Shown: positions 1-11,209, counted from the stretch's first letter. The stretch: DNA of 64,000 nt from Dicaeum eximium (GCA_013396995.1 VWZP01010950.1:124001-188000), one strand, 5' to 3'. Translations and numbers: made by a program. The notes: generated by a model from the sequence alone, not told the origin.

Positions 1-1244
1 GCACCATGGAATCACTTGCCCTATATGTGCAATATAATGATATAAACTCCAGGCGGGGAAGCCAAACACCTACTTCTTCTGCTTCGTGTTGGCAGTCAAA
101 AGAAACACGGCTTGGAAGGGAAACAGTCCAGACAAGGATGTAATTTGGGACAAGAACCTGCCCACTTTAAAGTACAAAAGAGACAAAGCAAAAACTCCTC
201 ATTTGTGCACACACCCCCTCCTATACAACACAAAACAGCATTTCCAAGTCTGCTCCTGGACAGGTGGTTTTCATGGAAGAGCAAATTACCCAAAAGCCCA
301 ATGGATTATCCTATTCTAGTGGATCTGTCACTGCCATTCTTTACATTGATGTCAGGAGCATTGCAAAGTGCGTCATACAGGGCAGTCTGGCTCTGCTGCT
401 GTGGCTGTTTTTTTAGTTGTCTCCAGCAGCTGAAAAGTATTGGAAAGGTGGGAGAGGACTCAGGGGTAAACCACGACTAACTGGAAGGAAGCAACAATTA
501 CATTCTTCCTCTTCCCTCTCCTTCCATACTTCAGTTGCTTTCCTAAACAGGTATCTCCTCCTCTTCCAAAAATACACTCCTGACTTCAGTCTGCAACCTA
601 AAGGCAAACTCTCCATGAAAGCTTTGCCTTCTTGGAGCCAAACACGTCTGGAAGTAACCCAGTTTTGCCTCCAAACACCAAGGTACTTTTGTATCTTGAC
701 CCACCACTGCCGTGCACGCCCATCAAGGTGCTGACACCTGTTTGTGCAAATGGGTACTAGACAAGAGCAATCTAGCACCAAAAATTCGGTGCTTGGCCAC
801 CACAAGTCTCGATAGGGGTATCGTCTTGAAAGACCACGACTGCCTCGACACACTACTTACGGGTAATAGTATGACTAGTAAACCTCCCCATTTTATACCT
901 GAAAAACTAGGTAAAAATTCTTTAATTTTAGGCATGCCAGCGACCGGAGAAGGAAAAGAAGTCGACAGCCGTAGAAGGGCATGCTACAATCCCACGGAAA
1001 CCCCGCAGGAGACGGAGCTGGCAGGCGCCAGAAACCCCTCGGGCCGCAGCGGGACCTGCCCGCTCGCCCACCCGCAGCNCAGGGGCGGCGGTGGCGGAGT
1101 CCCGGACCGCTCGGGCTTCCTGTGCCTGTCCCGAAGGTGCCGGGCGGTGGGAGCGCCAGTTCCCCGCTCCCCGGCGGCTTTGAGCAGCCGGCTGCTCCAC
1201 AGGCGTGGGCAGCACGCCCGCCTCCTTTGTACGCTTAGAGATAT
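1..1244. other. Flank upstream of RPS6, no gene recognised
   Basis: Bases 1-960 are of mixed composition and carry no exon or repeat that I recognise. Bases about 960-1240 are strongly GC-rich with many CpGs and include a single ambiguous base (n) at 1079. In other vertebrates ACER2 lies on this side of RPS6. I searched by eye for its first exon and did not find it. The open frames here are short or GC-driven and show no family resemblance. Confidence 0.6.
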
Positions 1245-1738
1245 CTCGCACAGAATCACGGAATTGTTATGTGTGGAATGGACCTCTGGACATGATCCAG
1301 TCCAACCTCTCTGCCAAGGCAGGGTCACCTAAAGCAGGTGACACAGGAACACGTCCAAGTGGGTTTTGAGTGTCTCCAGAGAGGGATGACTCCACAACCT
1401 CCCCAGGCAGCTGTTCCACTGCTCTGCCACCCTCAGTGTAAAGAAATTCTTCATGTTAAGGTGAAACTTCCTGTGTTTTAGTTTAAGGCCATTACTCTAT
1501 ACTGTGCCACCGGGCACCACTGAAATTTGTCTGGCGCCATTCTCTTGGCACCCACCTTTGAGATATGTCAGTGTTTTGACGAGATCTCAGTCTTCTCCAG
1601 ACCAAACAGTCCCAGCTGCCAGAGTCTCTCATAAGACAGAAGCTCTGGACCCCTGATCATCCTGTGGCTCCCCGCAGTAGCTCCTCGTCTCTTTCGTGCT
1701 GCGGAGGCCAGAACTGGACAAAGGACACAGTGTCAGTT
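1245..1738 (-). mobile_element. CR1 LINE fragment, 3' end
   Basis: Read on the + strand this is the reverse complement of a CR1 3' region. It has the characteristic order: an agaatcac-type end, a short stretch about a block of named weeks-old wording such as gatccagtccaacc, then cagggtcacc, then the phrase around ccacaacctccccaggcag, ctgttccactgc, gtaaagaaattcttc, and a final ccagaactggacaaag. The copy is diverged and 5' truncated, as most CR1 copies are. It separates the GC-rich patch at 960-1240 from the promoter island of RPS6. Confidence 0.85.
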
Positions 1739-2201
1739 CCAGCCGTGCGATGGAGGGGAGCGGCCGCTCCCCGCACGCCCCGATCCCGTGCCCAGAAAGT
1801 GCTGGACACAGCGCCGGCAGGGAACCGGGAAGCCCATCCCGGCGGGAGCCGCTCATACCGCGCGAACATCGCGCCTTCCCCTGAAAGCCCGTGCGTCGCG
1901 TGTTGAGGGCGCTTCTTTTTACAGGTGCCAGCGCTCCCGGCCCCGGAGCGCCTGCCTGTTGTTCCACCGGCCGCTCCTAAGGAGCTCTTTCTCCCTGGCG
2001 GGCGGCACCTCAGGGAACCAGCGACATGCCCGGGCCTGCCCCAGGCAGGAGACGATTGCCCAACGCGGGCGGGCGGGAGCGCCGGGGCCCGGCCTCGCAC
2101 GGGGCCACGCCCCCGACCCCTCCTCCCGGCCACGCCCCTCGCCGTAAAATCCTCGCTCGGCGTTGGGCAGCCCCGGTCACGCGGAGCGCGGCTGGTACTG
2201 C

Positions 2202-2211
2202 TCTCGCGAGA
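2202..2211. promoter_or_regulatory. Palindromic TCTCGCGAGA element
   Basis: This is an exact 10-base palindrome, about 9 bases upstream of the TATA-like run and about 50 bases upstream of the probable start site. The motif is known as a strong activator in vertebrate CpG-island promoters. It has been attributed to BANP and earlier to Kaiso, and it occurs in many housekeeping genes. Occupancy here is inferred from the motif alone. Confidence 0.7.
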
Positions 2212-2219
2212 GTTCCTGG

Positions 2220-2247
2220 GTATATATAAGAAGTGCGGGCGGAAGTG
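2220..2247 (+). promoter_or_regulatory. RPS6 core promoter: TATA-like box and ETS site
   Basis: A TATATATAAG run at 2221-2230 lies about 30 bases upstream of the pyrimidine start. It is followed by CGGAAGTG at 2240-2247, a good match to an ETS-family (GABPA-like) site. This combination of an A/T box with an ETS motif close to the start is typical of ribosomal protein gene promoters. Confidence 0.7.
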
Positions 2248-2250
2248 AGG

Positions 2251-2281
2251 CCTTTTCCCGCCGCCTTGACTCGTGTGCAAG
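2251..2281 (+). promoter_or_regulatory. RPS6 transcription start with 5' TOP tract and short 5' UTR
   Basis: The pyrimidine run CCTTTTCCC at 2251-2259 begins the probable mRNA. It is the terminal oligopyrimidine signature of ribosomal protein mRNAs, which places translation under mTORC1/LARP1 control. The 5' UTR would be about 30 bases, ending GTGCAAG directly before the ATG. The exact start base (2251 or 2252) is inferred. Confidence 0.75.
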
Positions 2282-5200
2282 ATGAAGGTGAGGCCGCGCC
2301 TCGCCGGGGTCGCGCTCGGGCAGGAGGGCTCGGGCTTCCGCGCCGTAAATGGCCGCGGCGCTGCCCGCAGAGCCGCTGATGGTGGCCGATGGTGGCCGAT
2401 GGTGCCTGGCGGCGGGGCTGGAGCGCAGCTGCGGGACGGATGGGAGTGGATTGTTGGCGGGCCTCACGGCGGCCGGCGCGGCTGCAGCGCCGTGCTGTGC
2501 GGCGGCCTCAAGGAAGTACGAGTGATCTCGCACAGCTGGTGCTGGGCCCTGCAGTGATTTGCGCGTCTGGCTAATGGGGCGTGTGCTGTGAGGGGTTTGT
2601 AGGAAGGGGAGAGCACAGGTTTTTGTTGTTAGCATTCTGTGATCGATCTCTCACTGCGAAAAAATTAATTTCCTGTGCGACTAAACGAGTTGTACAGCCC
2701 GGTGTGGCCGAACATAAATCTCCGTGCTTTTCTCTCCGAGTGTGGTGATGAAAGGTTTTTCTGGTGAGCATTCGTGTAAGCAGCTGGGGAATTCCAGCTT
2801 TGAAATGCCAAGCTCAAACCATCAGGTAAATTCTGATTTTTTGTTGAAATCTGTCCTCAAAAGTTTCAAACTTTTTTTTTTGTTTGTTTGTTTGTTTTTT
2901 CTCTCTGTTAGCTCAACATCTCTTTCCCGGCTACTGGCTGCCAAAAGCTCATTGAAGTAGACGATGAGCGCAAGCTCAGGACATTTTATGAAAAACGAAT
3001 GGCCACGGAGGTGCTGGCTGATTCCCTTGGTGAGGAGTGGAAGGTAAGTAGTGACGCAGAATGTCTAAAAGCTGTATTTTAGCAGCTTAAGATACAAAAT
3101 TTCTCCAGTATGCGCCTGCCACGCTGTGGTGCTTGTACAGTGTGTATTTGGCAGTCAAGGTGAGAGTTGCTGTATGTGTACTGAACTTACTGGCTGGCCT
3201 CTTTAAATATTTTATCTGAGTGGGAGGTTTTTGGTTTTTAAAGCCTTGTGGTTAGAGTTTCTTGCTCCTCTTTGCAGTGGCTTATTGCTTTTCATTTGTG
3301 TGCTGTCTGTTGGTATTCAGGACAAGTTCAACTGTAATATAAAACTGCTGGTCCTTTAAAAATTGACTTTCTTAGTTTAAACTGTTGCTGATGTATGGGG
3401 AAAAACATTGGGCCTGGTGGATGGGCTTGGAATAGTTTATATAGACAATGTGGCTGAATTTAAGGAATGTGATCTTTTGTGCTGCCATCTTCCCAGGGAA
3501 GATGATCAAACTCATGCTCACCCGTTTTTCTTGTGTATCATTGCTCTAGGCACTGTGTTCTGTGCAGGTTTCCAGTTTGTCAGGATAACTGATTTTAATT
3601 TAGTTTACAGTTGCAGAATAGCTAGACAATAATGGTAAGAGATTTTGCATTGTTACCTCACAACAAAACTTCAGAGGGATGTGAGTCACACTAAATAAAA
3701 ATTCTGGTGTACGGCGCTGTTTTTTATATTTTTGAGTAAAATTGCGGAACTGTTCCAAAGGTGTTGGATAGTGCACTGGCAGTCACAGTGACTTACGCTG
3801 TATCGTGGGCCTGCTGCTCCATTGCTCTGTACAGTGTCCTGTGGTATCCGAGTAACTCAGAAGTGTTTCTGCTCCCGCAGGGATATGTTGTCCGGATAAG
3901 CGGTGGCAATGACAAGCAAGGCTTCCCCATGAAGCAGGGCGTCCTGACCCACGGCCGTGTCCGCCTCCTGCTCAGCAAGGGCCATTCCTGCTACCGCCCC
4001 CGCAGAACCGGCGAGAGAAAGCGCAAGTCTGTCCGCGGCTGCATCGTTGATGCGAACCTCAGTGTCCTGAACTTGGTCATCGTGAAAAAGGGTAAGAGTC
4101 TGGACTAAACAGCCAGTGGATAGACGTGGGCACCTGAAGGGAGCCTGCTTGGTAGTGGTTGGTAAGTTGTGTGGAATGGAAATGGCAGTCCTAATTTCAG
4201 ACTGAATGCATCTTAGCAGTTCTCTGAGCATTGCATTCTTGTGATGCTAAAACTGGTCACTAAAACACTGTTGCTGCCAGCAGTCTGATCATGTCAAAGC
4301 AGCCAGGGGTTGCTGGGGTGGTGCTGTTAAAAGGTGAGCCCCAGAGATTACCTAGCATTACCTTGAATCCTGACATATTTTAAACTTTGTTTTGCTGCTG
4401 AACCTGGTGCTCAGTAGTGTAGTAATTGGTATGTTTAAACTTCATTCCCAAAGGTGAAAAGGACATTCCTGGCTTGACTGACACAACTGTGCCCCGTCGT
4501 CTTGGTCCCAAGAGAGCCAGCAGAATCCGCAAGCTGTTCAACCTCTCCAAGGAAGATGATGTTCGCCAGTACGTGGTGAGGAAGCCTCTCAACAAAGAGG
4601 GTAAGAACTCCAATAGTACAGCTCTTCCGCTCTCTGTAAGTTACTGCCGAGGTGTTGTCCAGCCTACTGCATTGAATTAAAAAGAGTTAATAGTGCACCT
4701 AGGAAGTTAATACTATATTTAAGCTTTGTCAGCTGTAACTTCTGGAAAAAAGGTAGTTTCTTGGTTGCCTCATTTTCTTCACCCATCTCTGCCGTGTTTT
4801 GTTGTGGCTCGTTCTTAAAAGTTTAATAGAATCTGGAGTGGTTCTTACTAGTGTTTCCAAGAATAACTTAAAAGCAGTTGCTAATAAATGAAAGTTAAAT
4901 ACCAGGTGGAATGTTATTAACACTATGGTGTAGGGGGAAGGCAGTGTAGAGAGAAGATGCTAAGATTTTTTTTTCCCCCCTGCTCATGGCAGACAGTCTG
5001 AAATGAGGTCTTACTGGCAGGGCACTGCTTTGCTTACTACCTGTTCATTGCAGTGTAAGATTTTAAATTTAAGGTTTTTTGCTTTTGATCAGGGGAAAAA
5101 AAACGGGTTTTTAGAAGAATATGGTAAGATGAGTACTGTGGAAGTTTGTTGGGGAAAGAAAGACATAATAGGAAATGGTTTTCTCCATTAAAGAATATGA

Positions 5201-6775
5201 TCCTCGTGGACTTAAACCTGTGGTGTGTGACTGTTAGAGTCTGTCAGGATTGCTTAGTAAAATTTTATTTTGCAGATGTGTGTGGTAGTATGTTTTGTTT
5301 GCCCATTGTGGACAGTAGATCTGTTTTTTGGGATAAACAATGTCAAACCGGAGTAAAATTGTAGATGGCTTTTCAGTGCTGGAAAAATGGCTTATTCTGG
5401 AAGCTATATAATGAATTCCTTTGTTACTAAAAAATTTAGCTCTGTGGGCAGTTAAAAGAGACAGGCCTCTTAAGAAGCTAGGAATCCACACTTGATTTCT
5501 AATAACAAATCACGAGCATTAAGGCAGCGTATTGTTAATCCTGCATCTCGTGATAACTGATCACTGCTCCTGTAAGATCTGTGAAGGTGTTGAGCTCTAT
5601 AGCTGCTGTAATATGTAGTATGCTAAATAATGTTATTGTAACAGTAAATCCAACTTACTCTACAGTTGGTTAGATAAAGCCTGTGTCTCCTTTGAAAGGT
5701 ACTCTGCCACTTCTGCTGATCTGTCATGATTTTTAGGTAAGAAGCCCAGGACAAAGGCTCCCAAGATCCAGAGACTGGTGACTCCCAGGGTGCTGCAGCA
5801 TAAGCGGAGGCGTATTGCCCTGAAGAAGCAGCGCACTCAGAAGAACAAGGAGGAGGCAGCAGAATATGCAAAGCTCTTGGCCAAGAGGATGAAGGTACGT
5901 TTGCCATTTTAGTTCACTATATGGAATATAGCTCATCTCCCAGAATCAAGGGATTTGGTAAACTGGACTGTATGCCTACAGCTGCTCTGTACCTGTTAAT
6001 TTTGAATATAAGTGCCCAAATGTGGGTATAAACATAGCTGGTCAGTTGGGGTGTCTTGAATATTTCTTGCTGTTTCTGTCAGTCATGGCGCAATAGGAAT
6101 TAACCCGCCTACTCATAAAGCAGTAGATATTAACCCAAAAGGCCCACTCACTTGGGAGCTTCTTTTGAAGGAAATAAAGTTGCGGCCTCCAAGGATATTT
6201 TTTTCCACAACTATTTTAGTTCAAATGAATTCTGGTTTAACCAAGTGATTTAGTGATTATGTAGAGAAATGGGATTCAGCAGGAGATCTTGATGAAGGGT
6301 AAGTTAGCAAGAAGGTATTTGTTAGCATGCATTTGCCCTTGCTCCTAAAACTACCATGACTGCTGAGGCAGAGCTATAAACAGTACAGTTGGAATATTTG
6401 GCACAGTGCTTCCTTAATTTCATGACTTGCAGATAGAAACAAAGAGATGCACCTTTGGTGTGTTAAAAGCCCTATGAGTGTCATAAGTAAAGTTCTAGCT
6501 GCATACTCTGCAAAGACACAGGTCTGTGCTGGTTTGGGTACTTGCAGAATTCTTCTGACCTGTAGAAATTATTTTGCTTTATTGACTTACAGAATCCATT
6601 CCTTCAAGTTGCATTTTCACTAGTAGATGTTTTGAAGTGCTTGATAATATATAACATCTCCATAATCCATGCTTTTCAGGAAGCCAAGGAGAAACGCCAG
6701 GAGCAGATTGCAAAGAGGCGCCGGCTTTCTTCTTTGAGAGCTTCTACGTCCAAGTCTGAATCGAGTCAAAAGTAG
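2282..6775 (+). CDS. RPS6: Small ribosomal subunit protein eS6 (RPS6), six exons
   Basis: This is a structural protein of the 40S ribosomal subunit and the classic S6-kinase substrate. Coding exons are 2282-2287, 2912-3043, 3881-4091, 4454-4600, 5737-5894 and 6680-6775. All introns are GT-AG. They join in frame to 750 nt, 249 residues plus TAG, the usual vertebrate length. Exon 1 codes only Met-Lys, as in other vertebrates. The KKG, GNDKQGFPMKQG and RRTGERKRKS segments match the family. The C-terminal tail keeps the phosphorylated serines at 235, 236, 240, 244 and 247 behind the RRRL motif. Compared with the human protein as I remember it, residue 37 is Leu (Ala), 40 is Ser (Ala) and 200 is Gln (Lys). 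The rest appears essentially identical. The gene is convergent with DENND4C, as in other vertebrates. A functional copy, not a retrocopy, is indicated by the introns, the promoter and the open frame. Confidence 0.99.
2871..2900 (+). repeat. (TTTG)n and T-rich tract before RPS6 exon 2
   Basis: A run of T followed by four TTTG units forms the polypyrimidine-rich approach to the exon 2 acceptor CTGTTAG at 2905-2911. It is length-variable simple sequence close to a splice site. Confidence 0.8.
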
Positions 6776-6842
6776 AGATGTACACAATACTAAAAAGACA
6801 TGGTTCATTTAATTACCAATAAACGCCTTTGGTGGCAAACTT
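6776..6842 (+). promoter_or_regulatory. RPS6 3' UTR and poly(A) signal
   Basis: A 3' UTR of only about 60-70 bases follows the stop codon. AATAAA is at 6818-6823, and a GT-rich stretch (TTTGGTGG) follows immediately, fitting the downstream cleavage element. The cleavage point near 6840 is inferred. A very short 3' UTR is usual for ribosomal protein mRNAs. Confidence 0.85.
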
Positions 6843-7064
6843 CGAGTATGAGACTTCGCAGTGAATGTTGTTACTGGCAATTTATTAAACAGGAGTTCAG
6901 AGTACTGCATCATGTACATCAAACTGAAACCACAAACTGTAATCTTAATGCAGTTCTCTTCTGAGAAGACTCTGTCACTCACTTTTGATGCTGAGTATAA
7001 CATTGGAAAACTTCAACCCTTCAGCTGATTCTTGGCAGAATTTAATGCAGTTCAGATCCTCACT

Positions 7065-7225
7065 ATAACAGGTTCCCCAGGGAAGCGGCCACAAACCTGA
7101 CAGGGTTCTGGGAATGTCTGGATGATGCTCTTGGTCAAAAGCTTTAGTGGTTGGTAGTCCTTTGAGGAGCCCTAGTGTTGGGTCTTTCAGGTTACTGCAA
7201 ACCAGGAGATATTTGTGATTCTATA
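7065..7225 (+). mobile_element. CR1 LINE 3'-end fragment
   Basis: The segment starts with AGGTTCCCCAGGGAAG, continues through aacctgacagggttc and ggatgatgctcttgg, and ends TTTGTGATTCTATAG. This is the order and the terminal ATTCTAT-type repeat of a CR1 3' UTR in sense orientation. Only the last 160 bases or so remain. Confidence 0.7.
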
Positions 7226-8249
7226 GGTGTTGCACTATTCTGCTCTTAAAATTGGTGCTGAGCATGAGGAGGCACCTTTTGAAGGTTTGGCTTGAAAATT
7301 TGACCTCAAGATCAAAGTAAAAAACTTCAGTAGTTAAAGTACTCAGTATGTAGTCGGTGATGGTAATAGGAATTTGACTCTAAATTAAAAATACATGTGT
7401 TGTATGTTAAAATGGTCTGCAGCTAAATAGTCTTAGTTCTTTGCATAGTAATTTGGATCCACTTCTATTAAGTGCTTCTGTTTCTTGAAAACAAAGCTTC
7501 ATCACAACCTAAAAAGTTGGGAAGGTTTTTATTCTTCCTCTGTGTGGCAAGGCTCTTTCAAGCTATGGCCCCACCTGGCTAGAAGCAGATTGTAATGCAT
7601 CATGAAAAATCTGGACTAAAAAAAAACAAAAGCTGCAGAAGGCAAGACCTGCTGGCCATACATTAGGGGCATGGAAGGATCAAACCTGTGGTCCTTAAAC
7701 TTGAAGGTTTGTATCAGGATAATGGGATAACCATCTCTGATCAGCACAGAATTTGCCATGAAGTACTTGCGTGCAGTGGAACCTTTGACCAAGAGACTTG
7801 GCTGAAGCAATTACCAAGCTTTAAGCCATTTTGCACATCTTAACTGAGACTGTTTTTGAAGGACAGCTGCTTGGTAGTTCAATAAAATTTTACAAGGACA
7901 CCATTTTACAGTATTTTTTTTTATGGAGACCATTGCCTACAGTTTAAAAATGAAGATCCATAGGGCCTGTTAAACCTAACCTTCACTAAATAAAAAAGTT
8001 CCTTTTTATTCCACGCTAGTCTCAGCTGCAAAAATTAATATGGACAAAATGCAGATAGAGAGTAGCGCTCGCTAAATTCACAATGCTGAGAATTTCATAA
8101 TCTTCAGAAGGGAAATAACACTAGTCCTAGTAAAATGTACTTGCACACAGTAAAGGTACTTTGGTCAGGGTGAGTGTGTCCTAGACAAGAACAGGAATGT
8201 ACTGAACAGGCCAGAACTAAGTATAGTGGTACAGGCTATTCTGTATGAC

Positions 8250-8541
8250 CTATTCTGCTGTATAGGCTGCGAGTATGTCTTTCTCTGAAGCAGTGCAACT
8301 AATACCCAGTTGTATTAATCTGTGAAAAAAGTCAGTGGGATCCTGATTATTTTCATCAAGCTTTGAGGATATGTGGCCTTGTCAGAGCCAGGAAATACAT
8401 GGCCTTATCACCAGCAGCAAAAAAATCCTTTCCGCACTCTTCTGCATCATTTGTTTCCAGGAGCTGCCTTAGCAGATCATCTGCTGCGTGCTTCTGCAGT
8501 CGTAGGCTTTCAATTAGGCATATCATGATTTGTAGACTCAA
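8250..8541 (-). pseudogene. Protein-like relic of unrecognised origin, frameshifted
   Basis: On the - strand one frame is open from 8541 to a TGA at 8356 and reads like real protein (leucine- and charge-patterned, with LRLQKHAADDLLRQLLE then KAMYFLALTRPH). At about 8365 the coding look passes to another frame (LDENNQDPTDFFHRL then GISCTASEKDILAAYTAE), which ends at TAG 8250-8252. The two frames abut at one point, as expected for a single indel in a decayed coding sequence. The first few codons lie inside the tail of the neighbouring CR1. I do not recognise the parent protein. It could be a retrocopy, a dead exon or chance. Confidence 0.35.
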
Positions 8542-9012
8542 AGAACAGTCCTGGCTTGAAGGGGTCTTGAAAGATCATCTAATCTGGCCTGTTCAGGTCT
8601 GTGGAAAGTGGTTCTGCTTGCTAACATGTCCACCTTGACTGACATCAGTTTAGTGACACAGCAAATGTGTGAGAGTGCTCTTGGTCCCATCATCCAGAGC
8701 ATTCATGGTGATGTTACAGCATGGAGCCCAATACTGACCCCTGGGACAGTCTGTGCCACCTGGGACAGGCTGCCAGCCTCAGTAAAACACATTGATCACC
8801 TATGAGATTATTCCTGCCCATCTTGCAGACAACCCCCATCCAGTACATATTTGACATTTTTCTAGGAGAAGGCTATGGGAAACAGTATCAAATGCTTTGC
8901 CAAGGTCCAGCTAAACAATACTGCTCTCTCTTGATGTGTTATTTTTTCTGTAGCACTTATCAATTTAGCCTGGCATGATCTCCTTTTGATAAACTCATAC
9001 TGAGTTTTCTCA
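8523..9012 (-). mobile_element. CR1 LINE fragment, internally deleted
   Basis: Read on the + strand the segment begins like a reversed CR1 3' end (gaaggggtcttgaaagatcatct). It then jumps to reversed ORF2 sequence: atactgacccctgggaca, gacaacccccatccag, atcaaatgctttgcc, aaggtccagctaaacaa. The two portions are adjacent here but distant in a full CR1, so the copy carries an internal deletion and is old. Confidence 0.75.
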
Positions 9013-11209
9013 GTCACCTACTTTCACCATGGCTTTAGGTAATGGATGACTCAAATCCCCAACTTGAAAGAGGCTAATGAAGAAAGAGCATGTTTTTTCT
9101 GCTCCTGTGCACTTCTGGTATTACTGCAGTAGAAACTGCAATAAAACCACAAGGCCATCAGCTGCAGAAGTCTCTTAGCAGCTTAACAACAGTTCAAAAC
9201 CTGTGATACTAAACACAATGCCAAGTGTTATCTGGGAACAGTGGCTTTTCCTTGTATGTTTCAGCAGTTTCGACAGGATTTCTGCTGTCTAACAGCACTT
9301 TTTCTGCAAGTCTGAAGCTTGGCTGCAAACTCAGAGACACCTTAAGCTTCAGGGCAAGTAATGAACCCTGGTCAGAACCTGACAGGTTGCCATTTCATCT
9401 CTTCACAACTAAATGAAACAAAATACACATAACATTGACATACATAATCACTTTTAACCAGAAAGGTCTAAATTTAGAGAGTGTGACACAGAAAACAAAT
9501 GAGGAAAAAATGCCGAAGGAAAGCATCTTGAAGAAACCTAAAGAAAAATGTCGGAACGTCCCTCTGAACTACTCTCATAACTAGGTGAAGTGAGCCTCTG
9601 CTCTTCCCAGTAGTTTCTGTCTGCCACCCAACTCCATGGAACCACTGAGACTCCTCCAGGTAACACTGAAAAACAGTAATGTGCAAACACCTGCTGAAGC
9701 AGGGCAGTGGCTGGTAAAGTCTGAGCATTTTTTGGGCTGTCTCAGGGTCAGGTTGGTGCCCACCAGGAACATGAGGCCTTTCCTGCTCAGCTGCTCTGGC
9801 ACATGCAACTATTCCTACACAGAGGCAAGACTTTTCAGATTACTTGTGGACCCCATCAGTATTCCATCCTGGCAAGTTAGTTGACTCTTCCTTTTCTTTG
9901 TAGACAGTAAAAGTTTGTCTCTACAGAGATTGGAGTAACTATCACTATTAGTAGGGAACTACCACTCAAGGTGGCTCTGAACACATGAAGGATCAGAGTT
10001 TCCTTAAACAAGCACCTTCTGCTATATTCTTTACCATCACATTGCCTCAAATTTCCCTCCAGATTCTGGCACAGGAAGTAGCAGTTCCCTCTTCTCTACA
10101 GCTTCAAACTCAAACCCTGTGTTCATGCTTCTTTGGGGATTTCTCAAATGGAACATTTGTTCCTGAACGGCATTCTCCCTCTTTTCTGTCTCCTCCCTCA
10201 ACAGGCCACATGAAGGGTGGGACATGCGAAGACAGAGTAACATTCTTAGCAGGCAGCATTACTGAAGAGACTCCAGTGACAAAAGCAGTCAGAGGAAAAC
10301 ATGGAAAGTCAGTGCGATGCTTACAAGATACACAAGTCCAAAAGCCTAACTGTTCCTCAGCTCCCTATCTAAAAATAGGTCTGGAAATACAGGCTTATTA
10401 TGATTCGTCTCTACAAGGTATCAATCTGCGTCATGCATCAGTCTCATCAGCCAAGAAAGGCCTTTAGGGTCTGGTATTCTTATTGTTACTATCAGACTAA
10501 TGAACTGATTGTCGTACATGAGAGGGTTTGAAAGATACTCAGTTGTGAAGGTGAAGGCCTGAGGCACTGGCAATTTCTACTACTTAAATTTCATCTCAGC
10601 CTCACTCGTATCCCTGCCCCTGTCCCATAAAAAAACTACAAAAACCCTCAAAAAAACCCCTGGAAGCTACATGTAACCTGCAACTATGTTATGAGTCAAG
10701 AGATTCACCAATGTTTTGGCAAGCTAGGATGCATCAGGTGGAAGCACCACTCTGTAACCCCATTACAAAGCCATTGAGAAACTAGAACTCCTGGGAAGTG
10801 TTCTCCTAAGTAAAGCCACAAATATGCTGCAGAGCGCACCAGCTGTCATCAGCAAACCAGGGCCATGCTTTTCCCACAAACAAGAGCTTTACAGATTCTG
10901 TCACACGGAGCCTATTTTTCAGCTGTTCTTACCTCTACTGATGCCAAGTGCATGCTGAAGGCACCACAGCGCCATCCATCCTCTCTAGAAGCCACATCTT
11001 CACAAGTAAATTCCATTTTTTTATTTTCCTCTCCCCCTGCCTCTCCTTCCCATCATTCAGAAGCCACTGAGGTACTATGAAATAATTACCCAAAAAGACA
11101 GTCAAAAGTCTTTTGCTGAACTACAGGTTGAATTTGCACTTAGGATTAAATTTTGCTAGTCATTTAAATTCCAGTGGTGAAAAAAGCTGAACAATGGCAC
11201 ATTTTTACA

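Larger units (their letters stand above)
1740..2570. promoter_or_regulatory. CpG-rich island over the RPS6 promoter and first exon
   Basis: This is a long GC-rich, CpG-dense stretch that starts where the CR1 ends, spans the RPS6 start site and runs into intron 1. It holds two CCACGCCCC boxes (2105-2113 and 2130-2138), which match Sp/KLF sites, and the core elements annotated separately. A short tandem duplication of GGTGGCCGAT lies at 2381-2400 in intron 1. Open frames on both strands here are a side effect of the high GC content. Confidence 0.75.
6843..11209. other. Intergenic gap between convergent RPS6 and DENND4C
   Basis: No intact gene is recognised here. The gap holds two old CR1 pieces (7065-7225 and about 8523-9012) and a protein-like relic on the - strand (8250-8541), annotated separately. 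The 160-codon open frame at 9985-10467 (+) has no recognisable family features and no splice or promoter context, so I treat it as chance. The rest is unremarkable A/T-leaning sequence. Confidence 0.6.

Noticed and set aside
712..1332. 206-codon plus-strand open frame upstream of RPS6
   Set aside because: It crosses the ambiguous base and runs into the CR1. Its composition follows local GC content and I see no family motif or splice context.
1657..2280. 207-codon minus-strand open frame over the RPS6 promoter
   Set aside because: It is antisense through a CpG island and low-complexity in Arg/Gly/Pro, as expected from GC-rich DNA. It overlaps core promoter elements.
2745..2836. Possible C/D box snoRNA in RPS6 intron 1 (GTGATGA then CTGA about 85 bases later)
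   Set aside because: The flanking bases do not form a terminal stem, and no clear D' or guide segment is seen. Similar weak box pairs in introns 3 and 5 fail the same test.
7616..7810. 64-codon minus-strand open frame in the intergenic gap (VKGSTARKYFMANSVL)
   Set aside because: It has some protein-like look, but no recognisable family, no splice sites and no link to the relic at 8250-8541 that I can support.
9985..10467. 160-codon plus-strand open frame in the intergenic gap
   Set aside because: It has no domain, no conserved pattern, no promoter or poly(A) context, and an erratic composition.
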